64,000 bases of DNA from Fodinisporobacter ferrooxydans. Lineage in GTDB: Bacteria; Bacillota; Bacilli; Tumebacillales; MYW30-H2. The stretch covers positions 3,303,501-3,367,500 of the forward strand of contig NZ_CP089291.1 of the NCBI RefSeq assembly GCF_022818495.1. The letters are read 5' to 3'. Both the position numbers and the translations under genes were made by a program. Below are positions 18,759-27,870 of this stretch, piece by piece. Within the stretch, counting starts at the first letter, position 1. Every line of letters starts with the position of its first letter. Under the pieces are notes generated by a model. It was not told where the DNA came from. It searched no databases and saw only the letters and a program-made list of their open reading frames with translations.

Positions 18759-19487
18759 ATGAAATACTCGTCATGTTCGTTTGTCATAACTGCCAAAAAA
18801 AACTTGGTAGGTATGCTTTTTGGTATATTGTATACATTTGTTCCGGTTTATGTTTTTGCTGCTCCACAGACTGTGCAAGGGTTCTATCATAAGGATACGG
18901 CCGGTTCGCAAACGAATGATATCACCGGACAAACGGCCGCTACATCCGGATGGATCACAGCATTCCAGACAATTCTTGCTTTATTGATTCTGGTGGCTAT
19001 CATTTATTTTGGCTTAAAACTATTAAATCGAAACATGTCTCGCCAGCGTTCCAGCTTGGTTGTTCAAGTTTTGGCGCAACAGCCGTTGACGACAAGTCGG
19101 AGTATTCATCTGGTAGAAATCGCAGGCCAATTGTATGTGTTGGGTGTTGGAGAATCGGTCACGTGTCTCGATAAAATTACGGATGAATCCACGATTCGGA
19201 ACATTATCGAAAAAGTGAACCAAACACAAGAGCCTGTCAACTCTTTTCAAAATCTGGGCAGTTGGCTATCTCCATACAAGAAACAGTTGGCAACGCTTGT
19301 GCGGCGAAAGAGACAACGATTCAACGATCCGAATACGGATGCCGAATCGATTGAGGCAAGCAATTTTCAAGAGGCGTTGGAACGTCAGTTGGAATCCTTG
19401 CGCACCGTGCGGGAATCCTTGGAGATGGATCGGCAAATATCAGAAAATGATCATGATCATCAGAAGGAAAACAGGGGGAACGGATGA
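18759..19487 (+). CDS. fliO: Flagellar biosynthesis protein FliO (FliZ)
   Basis: Membrane protein that helps assemble the FliP-FliQ-FliR export gate. About 242 residues from ATG 18759; no strong ribosome-binding site is visible. An N-terminal hydrophobic stretch (MLFGILYTFVPVYVFAAP, probable signal peptide) is followed by a transmembrane segment (TAFQTILALLILVAIIYFGL) and the FliO domain VVQVLAQQPLTTSRSIHLVE with LYVLGVGESVTCLDKI. The C-terminal 80 residues are charged. Stop overlaps the fliP start (ATGA). Confidence 0.88.
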   Translation: MKYSSCSFVITAKKNLVGMLFGILYTFVPVYVFAAPQTVQGFYHKDTAGSQTNDITGQTAATSGWITAFQTILALLILVAIIYFGLKLLNRNMSRQRSSLVVQVLAQQPLTTSRSIHLVEIAGQLYVLGVGESVTCLDKITDESTIRNIIEKVNQTQEPVNSFQNLGSWLSPYKKQLATLVRRKRQRFNDPNTDAESIEASNFQEALERQLESLRTVRESLEMDRQISENDHDHQKENRGNG

Positions 19488-20257
19488 AAACGCGCGTTAC
19501 GCTACTATTCGTGAGTTTGCTAATCGGTTTTATTTGGTTCTCGACTGCTTCCGGTCAAGTGTATGCAGCTACTTCAACACCTGTCATTCCGGGTGTCCAA
19601 TTTGGAATTAATACGTCAGATCAACCGCAAAATGTGGCAACTTCTTTACAGATTCTATTAGTATTGACTGTCTTGACATTGGCGCCGGCAATTTTGGTAT
19701 TGATGACATCCTTTACAAGGATCGTCGTTGTATTGTCTTTTGTGAAAAATGCGTTGGGAACTCCTCAAGCGCCGCCAAGTCAGGTTTTAATTAGTTTGGC
19801 ATTATTTCTGACGTTATTTATTATGACACCCACATTTTCACAGGTGAATCAGACCGCACTGCAGCCGTATTTGGCCGGAACGATTTCACAGTCGGAGGCG
19901 CTGCAAAAGGCGGAGATACCCTTTAAACACTTTATGGCAAAAGAGACGCGGGAGAAGGATTTGGAGTTGTTTTTGCAATACCGCCACGACCCGCAACCGA
20001 AGTCGATTGAAGACATTCCTTTGTCTGCATTGGTTCCCGCCTATACGATCAGCGAGTTGAAGACGGCTTTTCAAATCGGCTTTATGATTTATATTCCGTT
20101 TATTGTGATCGATATGGTTGTCGCTACGACGATCATGTCGATGGGCATGGTGATGTTGCCGCCTGCGATGATTTCCTTGCCATTTAAAATTTTATTGTTC
20201 GTCATGGTTGACGGATGGTATCTTGTCGTGAAATCCTTGTTGGCCGGCTATCAATAA
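19484..20257 (+). CDS. fliP: Flagellar export gate protein FliP
   Basis: Core subunit of the type III export gate. 257 residues. N-terminal signal peptide (MKTRVTLLFVSLLIGFIWFS), then transmembrane segments including LTVLTLAPAILVLMTSFTRI and SQVLISLALFLTLFIMTPTF. The FliP signature MVVATTIMSMGMVMLPPAMI and final GWYLVVKSLLAGYQ are intact. ATG 19484 overlaps the fliO stop. Confidence 0.96.
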   Translation: MKTRVTLLFVSLLIGFIWFSTASGQVYAATSTPVIPGVQFGINTSDQPQNVATSLQILLVLTVLTLAPAILVLMTSFTRIVVVLSFVKNALGTPQAPPSQVLISLALFLTLFIMTPTFSQVNQTALQPYLAGTISQSEALQKAEIPFKHFMAKETREKDLELFLQYRHDPQPKSIEDIPLSALVPAYTISELKTAFQIGFMIYIPFIVIDMVVATTIMSMGMVMLPPAMISLPFKILLFVMVDGWYLVVKSLLAGYQ

Positions 20258-20348
20258 TGTGAGCAGAAGTTGGATGGCGGATCAAGGAAAATTGCCCGGC
20301 AACAAAAGAGGGAATACCGTAAAATACATGGAATGGAAGGATGGAAAG

Positions 20349-20618
20349 ATGGGAGAAGAACTGATTTTTAAAATAGGGGAAGATACGTTGATGACTGTCC
20401 TTAAAGTTTCTGCTCCTATATTAGTGTTCGGACTTGTCGTTGGATTGCTCGTCAGTGTTTTTCAGGCAGCAACGCAAATTAATGAACAAACATTGTCTTT
20501 TATACCGAGAATTTTGGCCATATTTTTGGCAATGCTGCTATTCGGGCCATGGATGTTGCATGTGATGTTGGACTTTACTCGGGGAATTCTAAATAATTTA
20601 TCCAGCTTTATCTATTAA
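20349..20618 (+). CDS. fliQ: Flagellar export gate protein FliQ
   Basis: Small two-transmembrane gate subunit. From ATG 20349 it has 89 residues, the length of B. subtilis FliQ, and contains ILVFGLVVGLLVSVFQAATQ with INEQTLSFIPRILAIFLAML and FGPWML. The frame extends upstream to 20259, but that extension is not conserved-looking. AAGGATGG lies just before the start. The stop overlaps fliR (TAATG). Confidence 0.94.
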   Translation: MGEELIFKIGEDTLMTVLKVSAPILVFGLVVGLLVSVFQAATQINEQTLSFIPRILAIFLAMLLFGPWMLHVMLDFTRGILNNLSSFIY

Positions 20619-21421
20619 TGAACAGCATGTTCGATATTTTTGGGCATTTGGTCTTATTTTTACTTGTTCTTGGAAGAGTTGCGAGTATGGTCATGGTTAT
20701 GCCATTTTTCAGTGTTCGGTATATTCCGGCACAAGTTAAAATTGCGTTTGCGATGATTGTTGCGCTTTTGATTGTCGAGACAATCTATTCTGGTACTATG
20801 GGTCATGACCTATCGATACTTTCTTTTGGCCAGTTTTTATTTTTGTTCGTAAAAGAAGTGTTAGTGGGACTTTTATTAGGCTTTATTTCATCTTTGGCTT
20901 TTGCAGCGATTCAATTTTCAGGCCAATTAATTGATGTTCAGATTGGATTTTCCGCAATTACGATTCTCGACCCGCAAAGCAATCAACCTTTACCGGTCAT
21001 CGGTAATTTTGAATATATACTTGTGTTTTTTATTTTTTTATTAGAAGACGGACACCAGGCGTTAATTGAAGCGATGCTGCAAAGCTTCACGTTGATACCG
21101 GTAGAACATGGAGTATTTACGGCATCGATTTTGAACACGATAATTCAGTCGTTTTCCGTATTGTTTTTAATCTCTTTAAAACTTTCCATCCCGATCATTG
21201 GCGCTTTATTTTTAACGGATGTCGCATTAGCGGTGATTTCGAAGGCAGTTCCGCAAATTAACGTGTTTTCCTTGGGGTATCCCGTAAAAATATTCATTGG
21301 ATTGTTTTTGTTGGCAGTCATCATTCCGACACTTGCTATGCTGTTTCATGCACTATTCCAAACCATGTTTGCAGAAATTGATGACGCTTTGCATGCGTTG
21401 GGAGGTGTGGCACGCAAATGA
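20618..21421 (+). CDS. fliR: Flagellar export gate protein FliR
   Basis: Export gate subunit with about six transmembrane helices; 267 residues. Typical segments: MVMPFFSVRYIPAQVKIAFA, KEVLVGLLLGFISSLAFAAI followed by FSGQLIDVQIGFS, and LSIPIIGALFLTDVALAVIS with VPQINVFSLGYPVKIFIGL. It overlaps fliQ by one base and flhB by four (ATGA). Confidence 0.96.
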   Translation: MNSMFDIFGHLVLFLLVLGRVASMVMVMPFFSVRYIPAQVKIAFAMIVALLIVETIYSGTMGHDLSILSFGQFLFLFVKEVLVGLLLGFISSLAFAAIQFSGQLIDVQIGFSAITILDPQSNQPLPVIGNFEYILVFFIFLLEDGHQALIEAMLQSFTLIPVEHGVFTASILNTIIQSFSVLFLISLKLSIPIIGALFLTDVALAVISKAVPQINVFSLGYPVKIFIGLFLLAVIIPTLAMLFHALFQTMFAEIDDALHALGGVARK

Positions 21422-22488
21422 ATTGGCATCTGCAACAATTTGCCGGGGAAAAAACAGAAAAGGCAACGCCGAAGCGAAGACAAGAAGCCCGTGATAAAGG
21501 ACAAATCCCCCGCAGTCAAGATTTGAATCAAGCGGTTGGATTGCTGTTGGCTATCATTGGTTTGAAAATTTTTGCATTCGATATGTTCGGACATATCACC
21601 GAGTGGTTAAAAAATCGTTTGGGATATGTGTATCACACGGACTTGACTGCTTTGGATTTGCAAAATCTTTTTATTCAGTCCAGCAAAGCAATGGCGGTTG
21701 TGGTTCTGCCAATCCTCGCCATATTATTCATCGGCGGCATGGCTGTTTCGTATTATCAGCTCCGTGGTTTTTTTTCATTGCAATTGCTGGTTCCGGATTT
21801 CAATCGTTTAAATCCCATCAGCGGGATTCGTAAATTTTTTTCACTTCGTTCCACATTGGAAGCTGTAAAAGCTTTATTAAAAATCGTCATTATTGCAGGA
21901 ATTCCTTACAGTTCGTTTCAGAGTGCCGCGTCCCATTTCAGTGAATGGGCTGATATATCGCCGATCGACATGATTTCTGTCATCGGGAATTTAACGTATC
22001 AAATCGTTTTGAAAATTGCAGTTGTGTTACTGATATTGTCAATCTTTGATTATATCTATCAAAAATATGAATTTGAAAAAAGCATTCGGATGTCGAAACA
22101 GGACATAAAAGACGAACGAAAAAATGCAGAGGGAGATCCGGCAATCAAGCAAAAAATTCGCCAGCGAGGATATCAGCTCGTATTGAGACGGATGATGCAG
22201 GAAGTGCCGAAAGCAGATGTTGTGATTACAAACCCGACGCACTTTGCGGTAGCGCTGCAATATGAAGCAGGCATGCATGCGCCCGTTGTATTGGCGAAGG
22301 GCGTTGACGAGTTGGCACAACGGATGAAGCAAATTGCCCGCGATCACGATGTCGCAATTGTGGAAAATCGCTTGTTAGCCCGTACAATTTATCACACAGT
22401 TGAGCTTGGGCAGGAGATTCCAGGAGAATTGTTCCAAGCAGTTGCTGAAGTATTGGCATATGTCTACCGTTTGCGTAAAAAGGCGTAA
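21418..22488 (+). CDS. flhB: Flagellar export switch protein FlhB
   Basis: Export apparatus protein that switches substrate class from hook to filament. 356 residues: N-terminal EKTEKATPKRRQEARDKGQI, four transmembrane helices, a charged linker, and the cytoplasmic autocleavage motif NPTH at residues 272-275 (VVITNPTHFAVALQYE). Conserved KGVDELAQRMKQIARDHD follows. All expected parts are intact. Confidence 0.97.
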   Translation: MNWHLQQFAGEKTEKATPKRRQEARDKGQIPRSQDLNQAVGLLLAIIGLKIFAFDMFGHITEWLKNRLGYVYHTDLTALDLQNLFIQSSKAMAVVVLPILAILFIGGMAVSYYQLRGFFSLQLLVPDFNRLNPISGIRKFFSLRSTLEAVKALLKIVIIAGIPYSSFQSAASHFSEWADISPIDMISVIGNLTYQIVLKIAVVLLILSIFDYIYQKYEFEKSIRMSKQDIKDERKNAEGDPAIKQKIRQRGYQLVLRRMMQEVPKADVVITNPTHFAVALQYEAGMHAPVVLAKGVDELAQRMKQIARDHDVAIVENRLLARTIYHTVELGQEIPGELFQAVAEVLAYVYRLRKKA

Positions 22489-22600
22489 TCGAACTGGAAA
22501 ATGTGTGGATATGGAATTCTTGTTTGCCGTTTGTCATGAAGCTGTTTGAATATACTGTTGTAATTTATCAAAAGGATGGAATTTAATTGAGGGAATCAAT

Positions 22601-24640
22601 ATGAAATCTCGTTCTGCCGAATTGACCATTATACTTGCAGTGCTAAGCATTATTTCTATGATGGTTATTCCCATTCCAACGCCTTTGCTTGATGTGTTGT
22701 TGATTGTGAATATCGGTGTTTCTTTTATGATTTTGCTTGTCGCGATGAACACGACGGAAGCGTTGCACTTCTCTGTGTTTCCGTCTTTATTGCTATTGAC
22801 TACGTTGTTTCGGCTTGCGCTAAATGTGTCGTCCACGCGGGCGATTTTGTCTACGGGCAACGCAGGCACAGTGATTCATACGTTTGGAAGTTTTGTCATA
22901 GGAGATAACGCTGTCGTCGGGTTCGTCGTCTTTTTGATTCTTGCCATTATACAGTATCTGATTATTACACGGGGAGCGGAGCGGGTGGCGGAAGTTGCCG
23001 CACGATTCACTTTGGATGCGATGCCCGGGAAGCAGATCAGTATTGATGCAGATCTGAACGCAGGTCTGATTAATGAAAAAGAAGCAAGAGAACGGCGGGA
23101 AACGATTGAAAAAGAAGCGGATTTCTTTGGCGCCATGGATGGTGCGATGAAATTTGTCAAAGGTGACGCCGTTGCATCGATGATTATTGTCGCCATTAAT
23201 ATTATCGGCGGCTTTATTATCGGCATGGCGATGAATGGAGATTCTTTGACAACCGCTTTGCAAAATTACACGATCCTCTCTGTTGGCGACGGTTTGGTCA
23301 GTCAGCTTCCAGCTCTGTTGATTTCTACGTCATCCGGTTTAATTGTGACTCGCTCTGCCTCAGGTGGTACGCTTGGCGATGAACTGACGCGCCAATTGTT
23401 CAGTTTTCCCAGGTTCATGTATATTGTAGCCGGTGTGTTGACATTGTTTGGGATCCTGACGCCAATCGGCCCGATCCGAACATTGCCTGTTGCAGCACTT
23501 TTGGCATATGGCGGCTATCGCATGACGCAAAATTTAAAAACGACGGAAATGCAAGCGTCTAAAAAAGAAGTTGCTGCAGAAGAAGCGGAAGTGCGTTCTC
23601 CAGAAAGTGTCATGTCGTTCATTCAGGTTGATCCCATTGAATTTGAATTTGGGTATGCGTTAATCCCGTTAGCCGATTCCAAACAAGGTGGCGACTTGCT
23701 TGACCGTGTGATCATGATTCGCCGACAATGCGCGCTGGAATTGGGAATTGTCGTGCCAGTGATTCGAATCCGTGATAATATTCAATTAAAGCCGAATCAG
23801 TATTCGATCAAGATTCGGGGAAATGAAGTATCGAACGGTGAATTGCTTCTCGATCATTATTTGGCGATGAGTCCGGGTATAGATGACCCGGCAGTAACAG
23901 GGATTCCTACAACGGAGCCTGCATTCGGTCTGCCTGCTCTCTGGATTCATGGAAATGTTCGTGAACGAGCGGAATTGGCAGGGTATACAGTTGTGGATCC
24001 ACCTTCTGTTGTTGCCACGCATTTGACGGAAGTCATCAAGCGGCATGCACATGAATTGCTTGGAAGACAAGAGACAAAAGCTTTGGTCGACTCGATCAAG
24101 CCGACACATCCGACATTATTGGACGAGCTTATACCTGGTTTGCTAAGTATTGGAGATATTCAGAAAGTGTTAGGCAATTTATTGCGGGAAAAAGTATCCA
24201 TTCGCGATCTTGTTACCATTTTAGAAACACTTGCAGACTATGCAGCGATTACGAAAGATCATGCGTTATTGACAGAATATGTCCGACAATCCCTGGCTAG
24301 GCAGATCAGTCAGCAGTATTGCGTAAAAGGCCAGGTATTACCGGTCATTACGTTATCTGCCGCCGTTGAAAAACGGTTGGCCGATGCCATTCAACATAGT
24401 GAGCAGGGTGCTTACCTCGCCCTTGATCCAAGAGTTTCCCAACAAGTGTATCATGCCTTGAATGAGCAAATCGGGCGGCTTACGACACTTGGCCAACAAC
24501 CTGTTGTGATTACTTCGCCAGCCGTTCGTCTGCATTTCCGGCGAATGATTGAACGGGTTTTGCCAGATGTACCTGTCTTGTCCTATAACGAATTAGATGC
24601 GGCGATTGAAATCCAGTCTTCCGGGATGGTGAGTATTTAA
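22601..24640 (+). CDS. flhA: Flagellar export protein FlhA
   Basis: Largest export gate component, forming a cytoplasmic nonameric ring. 679 residues: about eight transmembrane helices in the first 310 residues, the FHIPEP signature RLALNVSSTRAILSTG, then the conserved loop RFTLDAMPGKQISIDADLNA. The C-terminal half is the cytoplasmic domain (ALWIHGNVRERAELAGYTVV, PTHPTLLDELIPGLLSIGDI). The 112-base gap after flhB shows no clear promoter. The ribosome-binding site is GAGGGAAT; the stop overlaps flhF. Confidence 0.97.
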   Translation: MKSRSAELTIILAVLSIISMMVIPIPTPLLDVLLIVNIGVSFMILLVAMNTTEALHFSVFPSLLLLTTLFRLALNVSSTRAILSTGNAGTVIHTFGSFVIGDNAVVGFVVFLILAIIQYLIITRGAERVAEVAARFTLDAMPGKQISIDADLNAGLINEKEARERRETIEKEADFFGAMDGAMKFVKGDAVASMIIVAINIIGGFIIGMAMNGDSLTTALQNYTILSVGDGLVSQLPALLISTSSGLIVTRSASGGTLGDELTRQLFSFPRFMYIVAGVLTLFGILTPIGPIRTLPVAALLAYGGYRMTQNLKTTEMQASKKEVAAEEAEVRSPESVMSFIQVDPIEFEFGYALIPLADSKQGGDLLDRVIMIRRQCALELGIVVPVIRIRDNIQLKPNQYSIKIRGNEVSNGELLLDHYLAMSPGIDDPAVTGIPTTEPAFGLPALWIHGNVRERAELAGYTVVDPPSVVATHLTEVIKRHAHELLGRQETKALVDSIKPTHPTLLDELIPGLLSIGDIQKVLGNLLREKVSIRDLVTILETLADYAAITKDHALLTEYVRQSLARQISQQYCVKGQVLPVITLSAAVEKRLADAIQHSEQGAYLALDPRVSQQVYHALNEQIGRLTTLGQQPVVITSPAVRLHFRRMIERVLPDVPVLSYNELDAAIEIQSSGMVSI

Positions 24641-25911
24641 TGTTAGTGAAACGATATATTGTAAAAGAGGTTCCAGAAGCGTTATCCCAGATTCGTCAAG
24701 ATCTTGGAGCAGACGCGATGATACTAAGTACAAAAAAAATTCAAACAAAAGGTTTTTTGGGCCTGTTTAGCCGTATTAAAATTGAAGTGATTGCCGCGGC
24801 ATCCGATTCATTCGAACGAGCCACGCCCAAACAATCGCCACAGTCCGTTCGCGTCCGGGAAGATCAGGCAGCATCTCCATTGAAAACACAAGGGATTGGT
24901 ACAACAACATTGCTGGCAGACAAATCGGATGATCTGCCGAATGTGGGAATTCGTACATATTCCCGTGAAACCCTCCATGAAAACCGGATGAAAATGGAAG
25001 AAAAAAAACAGCAGCACACTTCGATTTCTTTACAGCAAACACATGAACAAGATGTGATGGGGGAACTGAAAGCATTAAAAAAACTTGTCAGCCGCATTAC
25101 GGAAACCAATCAAAGCCAACTCCCGAAACCTTTGCTTGCGATTCGCCAAATCTTGCTGCAGCAAGAGATTCTTGCAGAACGGGTCAATGAAATGATTGCA
25201 AACGTATTGGAAGAGGCAGACCAAACATGGGATTTGAAAACATACCGCTGGAAAACAGAGCAAATATTGCTCGATGAGATGAGCGTGTGGACAAAAGATG
25301 CGACAATTGAAGCAAGTACACGGGTTGCCGCTTTCGCTGGCGCCACAGGCGTCGGTAAAACGACGACAATTGCGAAAATCGCAGCAGAACAAGTTCTCAA
25401 ATATCGGAAAAAAATTGCGCTCATAACGACAGATACGTATCGAATCGCTGCTGTCGAGCAATTGCGAACGTATGCCAATATATTAAATATTCCAATTGAA
25501 GTCGCGTATACGCCGGACGATTATAAGAAAGCGTTGCAAACGTTTCAAACATGCGATTTGATTTTAGTCGATACAGCAGGCCGAAATTATCATGAACAAA
25601 AATTCATAAAAGAAATTCAGGATTTTTTTGCAGTGGAACGTCCGCAAGAACTTTATCTCGTGTTATCGTCTACCAGTAAAATGGCAGATGTTCAAAAAAT
25701 GATACAAAATTTTTCGGATTTGGAAATTGATAAATATCTGTTTACAAAACTTGATGAAACGACAAGTTACGGCGCCATCTACAATGTGTTGCGATCGCAG
25801 AAAAAACCGTTTACATATGTGACAGACGGCCAAAATGTTCCAGATGATTTGTCCGTTTTGACACATGCAAAACTTGCAAATTTGTTGATAGGTGAGAATT
25901 CCTATGTTTGA
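24640..25911 (+). CDS. flhF: Flagellar biosynthesis GTPase FlhF
   Basis: SRP-family GTPase that sets flagellar number and place, working with FlhG. 423 residues. The N-terminal B domain starts MLVKRYIVKEVPEALSQIRQ and is followed by a Gln-rich linker. The NG domain has the P-loop AGATGVGKTTTIAKIAAEQ (about residues 231-249), then ITTDTYRIAAVEQLRTYA, VDTAGRN and FTKLDETTSYG. ATG 24640 overlaps the flhA stop (TAATG). Confidence 0.96.
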   Translation: MLVKRYIVKEVPEALSQIRQDLGADAMILSTKKIQTKGFLGLFSRIKIEVIAAASDSFERATPKQSPQSVRVREDQAASPLKTQGIGTTTLLADKSDDLPNVGIRTYSRETLHENRMKMEEKKQQHTSISLQQTHEQDVMGELKALKKLVSRITETNQSQLPKPLLAIRQILLQQEILAERVNEMIANVLEEADQTWDLKTYRWKTEQILLDEMSVWTKDATIEASTRVAAFAGATGVGKTTTIAKIAAEQVLKYRKKIALITTDTYRIAAVEQLRTYANILNIPIEVAYTPDDYKKALQTFQTCDLILVDTAGRNYHEQKFIKEIQDFFAVERPQELYLVLSSTSKMADVQKMIQNFSDLEIDKYLFTKLDETTSYGAIYNVLRSQKKPFTYVTDGQNVPDDLSVLTHAKLANLLIGENSYV

Positions 25912-26776
25912 TCAGGCAGAGCATCTTCGATTGTTAACCAAACAAGAACAAAAACTACCGTTGCAAGCCCCAAAGCTTCTGATGATATCAAGTGGAAAAG
26001 GGGGCGTTGGGAAATCGAATCTGTCTTTAAATTTTGCTTTGGCATTACAACAGATCGGCCATCGAGTATTATTGATCGATGCTGATATTGGATTTGCGAA
26101 TATTGATGTGTTGATGGGAATTCGCAGCACACATCATTTTTTACAAATGGCACAGTCGGATTTATCCATTTTCGATGTGATGAACACAGGACCGCTTGGC
26201 TTGAAGTTTATCGCAGGAGGTTCCGGTTTTTCTGAGATATCGTATTTAACGGCTGATCAGATTCAAGTGTTGATCAACCAAATGTCAATGTTGGAAAACC
26301 AATTTGATTATATTGTCATCGACACGGGTGCAGGTATTCAGGAGTATACGTTAAAGATGGCTTCCATCGCAGATGATTTGTTGATTGTGACGACTCCGGA
26401 ACCGACGGCGATTACGGATGCCTATGCATTGATTAAAGTACTCGTAGGGCGAATTCAAGCGCCTGCGATCCGATTGGTGGTCAATCGGGTGGCAAGTTTG
26501 GTAGAAGGCAAGGAAGCTGCCGATAAAGTTGTATTGGTTGCGAAAAAATTTTTAAATACACAAATCCAGGTATTGGGTTATATTTATGATGACCCGAACG
26601 TTCAACGGGCAGTCATGAAGCAACAGCCTTTATTGCTTTTTCAACCGAACTCGACGGCCGCCAAATGTATGCAGCAGTTGATTCGGAATTATGCGACAGG
26701 AGAGCCTAAAGAGCCTATCAGAAGGATGTCAGGCAATAGTTTCATAAATAAAATGATGCGATTGTTTAGTAAATAA
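25904..26776 (+). CDS. flhG: MinD/ParA-family ATPase FlhG (YlxH)
   Basis: ATPase that counteracts FlhF and limits flagellar number. About 290 residues from ATG 25904, which lies inside the flhF end behind AGGTGA. Deviant Walker A SSGKGGVGKSNLSLNFA (residues 29-45), switch motif LLIDADIGFANIDVLMG and IVIDTGAGIQEYTLKMASI. Longer frame start GTG 25892 is less likely. Stop touches the downstream cheB frame. Confidence 0.95.
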   Translation: MFDQAEHLRLLTKQEQKLPLQAPKLLMISSGKGGVGKSNLSLNFALALQQIGHRVLLIDADIGFANIDVLMGIRSTHHFLQMAQSDLSIFDVMNTGPLGLKFIAGGSGFSEISYLTADQIQVLINQMSMLENQFDYIVIDTGAGIQEYTLKMASIADDLLIVTTPEPTAITDAYALIKVLVGRIQAPAIRLVVNRVASLVEGKEAADKVVLVAKKFLNTQIQVLGYIYDDPNVQRAVMKQQPLLLFQPNSTAAKCMQQLIRNYATGEPKEPIRRMSGNSFINKMMRLFSK

Positions 26777-26790
26777 TGGGGAGTGAATCA

Positions 26791-27858
26791 ATGATGCAAC
26801 CCATACGAGTACTTGTCGTTGATGATTCTGCTTTTATGAGAAAGTACATTACAGATATTTTACAGCAAGATCCGGGTATACAAGTTGCAAGAACTGCCAG
26901 AAACGGCAAGGAAGCTTTGGCTTTCATTTCTGCGATCCAACCGGATGTGATCACATTAGATATTGAGATGCCGGTCATGGATGGTATTTCTACATTAAAG
27001 CAGCTTGTGCAAACAAGCAAAATTCCTGTCATCATGTTAAGTTCGCTTACTCAGGATGGCGCTGATAAAACAATAGAATCGCTGGAAATCGGCGCTTTTG
27101 ATTTTGTCGGAAAACCGTCCGGTACGATCTCGCTGGATTTGGATAAAGTTGGTGAACATTTACGGGCAAGAGTAAAGGCGGCCGTTTCCAGCAAACGCAT
27201 AAAAGTACAAACCGGGTACATAGATGCTGCACAAGCTGCACCGCTTCAGCAACAAAAGAAAGAAGCAAAAACAACTGCACAAAAAAACCCGGATATCATC
27301 GCTATCGGCGCTTCGACTGGCGGACCGCGGGCGCTTCAAGTCGTGCTGACGCATTTACCGGCGGATGTGCCGCCTGTTGTGATCGTTCAACATATGCCTC
27401 CTGGTTTTACCAAATCATTGGCGACCCGCTTAAATCAGTTATGCAAAGTACGCGTTTCGGAAGTTGTGGATGGGGAACTGTTGCGTTCCGGTCATGCGTA
27501 TATTGCGCCAGGCGGGTATCAATTTCGCGTTGAGCATCGAGCTGGCCAGATGTTTGCGAAAGTGAATGCAGATGCTCCTGTCAACGGCCACCGGCCATCT
27601 GTAGACGTATTGTTTGAATCGTTGGCAGGGATCCCTTCGATTTGTGTATATGCGGCAATTTTAACGGGTATGGGAAGTGATGGAGCAATCGGCATCGCGA
27701 ATATCAAGCGCCGAGGAGGATTTACCATCGCAGAGGCAGAAGAAAGTTGCATCGTCTTCGGAATGCCTCGAGCAGCAATCGCAAAAGGCGGTATCGATGT
27801 GGTTGTGCCATTGTCGAGAGTTGCTGCAGAATTGATCAATTACCGGGAACCATTATAG
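26791..27858 (+). CDS. cheB: Chemotaxis protein-glutamate methylesterase/deamidase CheB
   Basis: Removes methyl groups from, and deamidates, chemoreceptors when phosphorylated. About 355 residues from ATG 26791 (GGGGAG at 26778-26783). Receiver domain with VLVVDDSAFMRKYI and phospho-acceptor Asp57 in VITLDIEMPVMDGI. Esterase domain with catalytic Ser175 (IGASTGGPRALQ), His201 (VIVQHMPPGFTKS) and Asp297 (LTGMGSDGAIG). Complete. First chemotaxis enzyme after flhG, as in B. subtilis. Confidence 0.96.
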   Translation: MMQPIRVLVVDDSAFMRKYITDILQQDPGIQVARTARNGKEALAFISAIQPDVITLDIEMPVMDGISTLKQLVQTSKIPVIMLSSLTQDGADKTIESLEIGAFDFVGKPSGTISLDLDKVGEHLRARVKAAVSSKRIKVQTGYIDAAQAAPLQQQKKEAKTTAQKNPDIIAIGASTGGPRALQVVLTHLPADVPPVVIVQHMPPGFTKSLATRLNQLCKVRVSEVVDGELLRSGHAYIAPGGYQFRVEHRAGQMFAKVNADAPVNGHRPSVDVLFESLAGIPSICVYAAILTGMGSDGAIGIANIKRRGGFTIAEAEESCIVFGMPRAAIAKGGIDVVVPLSRVAAELINYREPL

Positions 27859-27870
27859 GAGGCAATTGTC

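Noticed and set aside
22489-22600. Internal promoter in the flhB-flhA gap
   Set aside because: No pair of boxes with acceptable spacing found.
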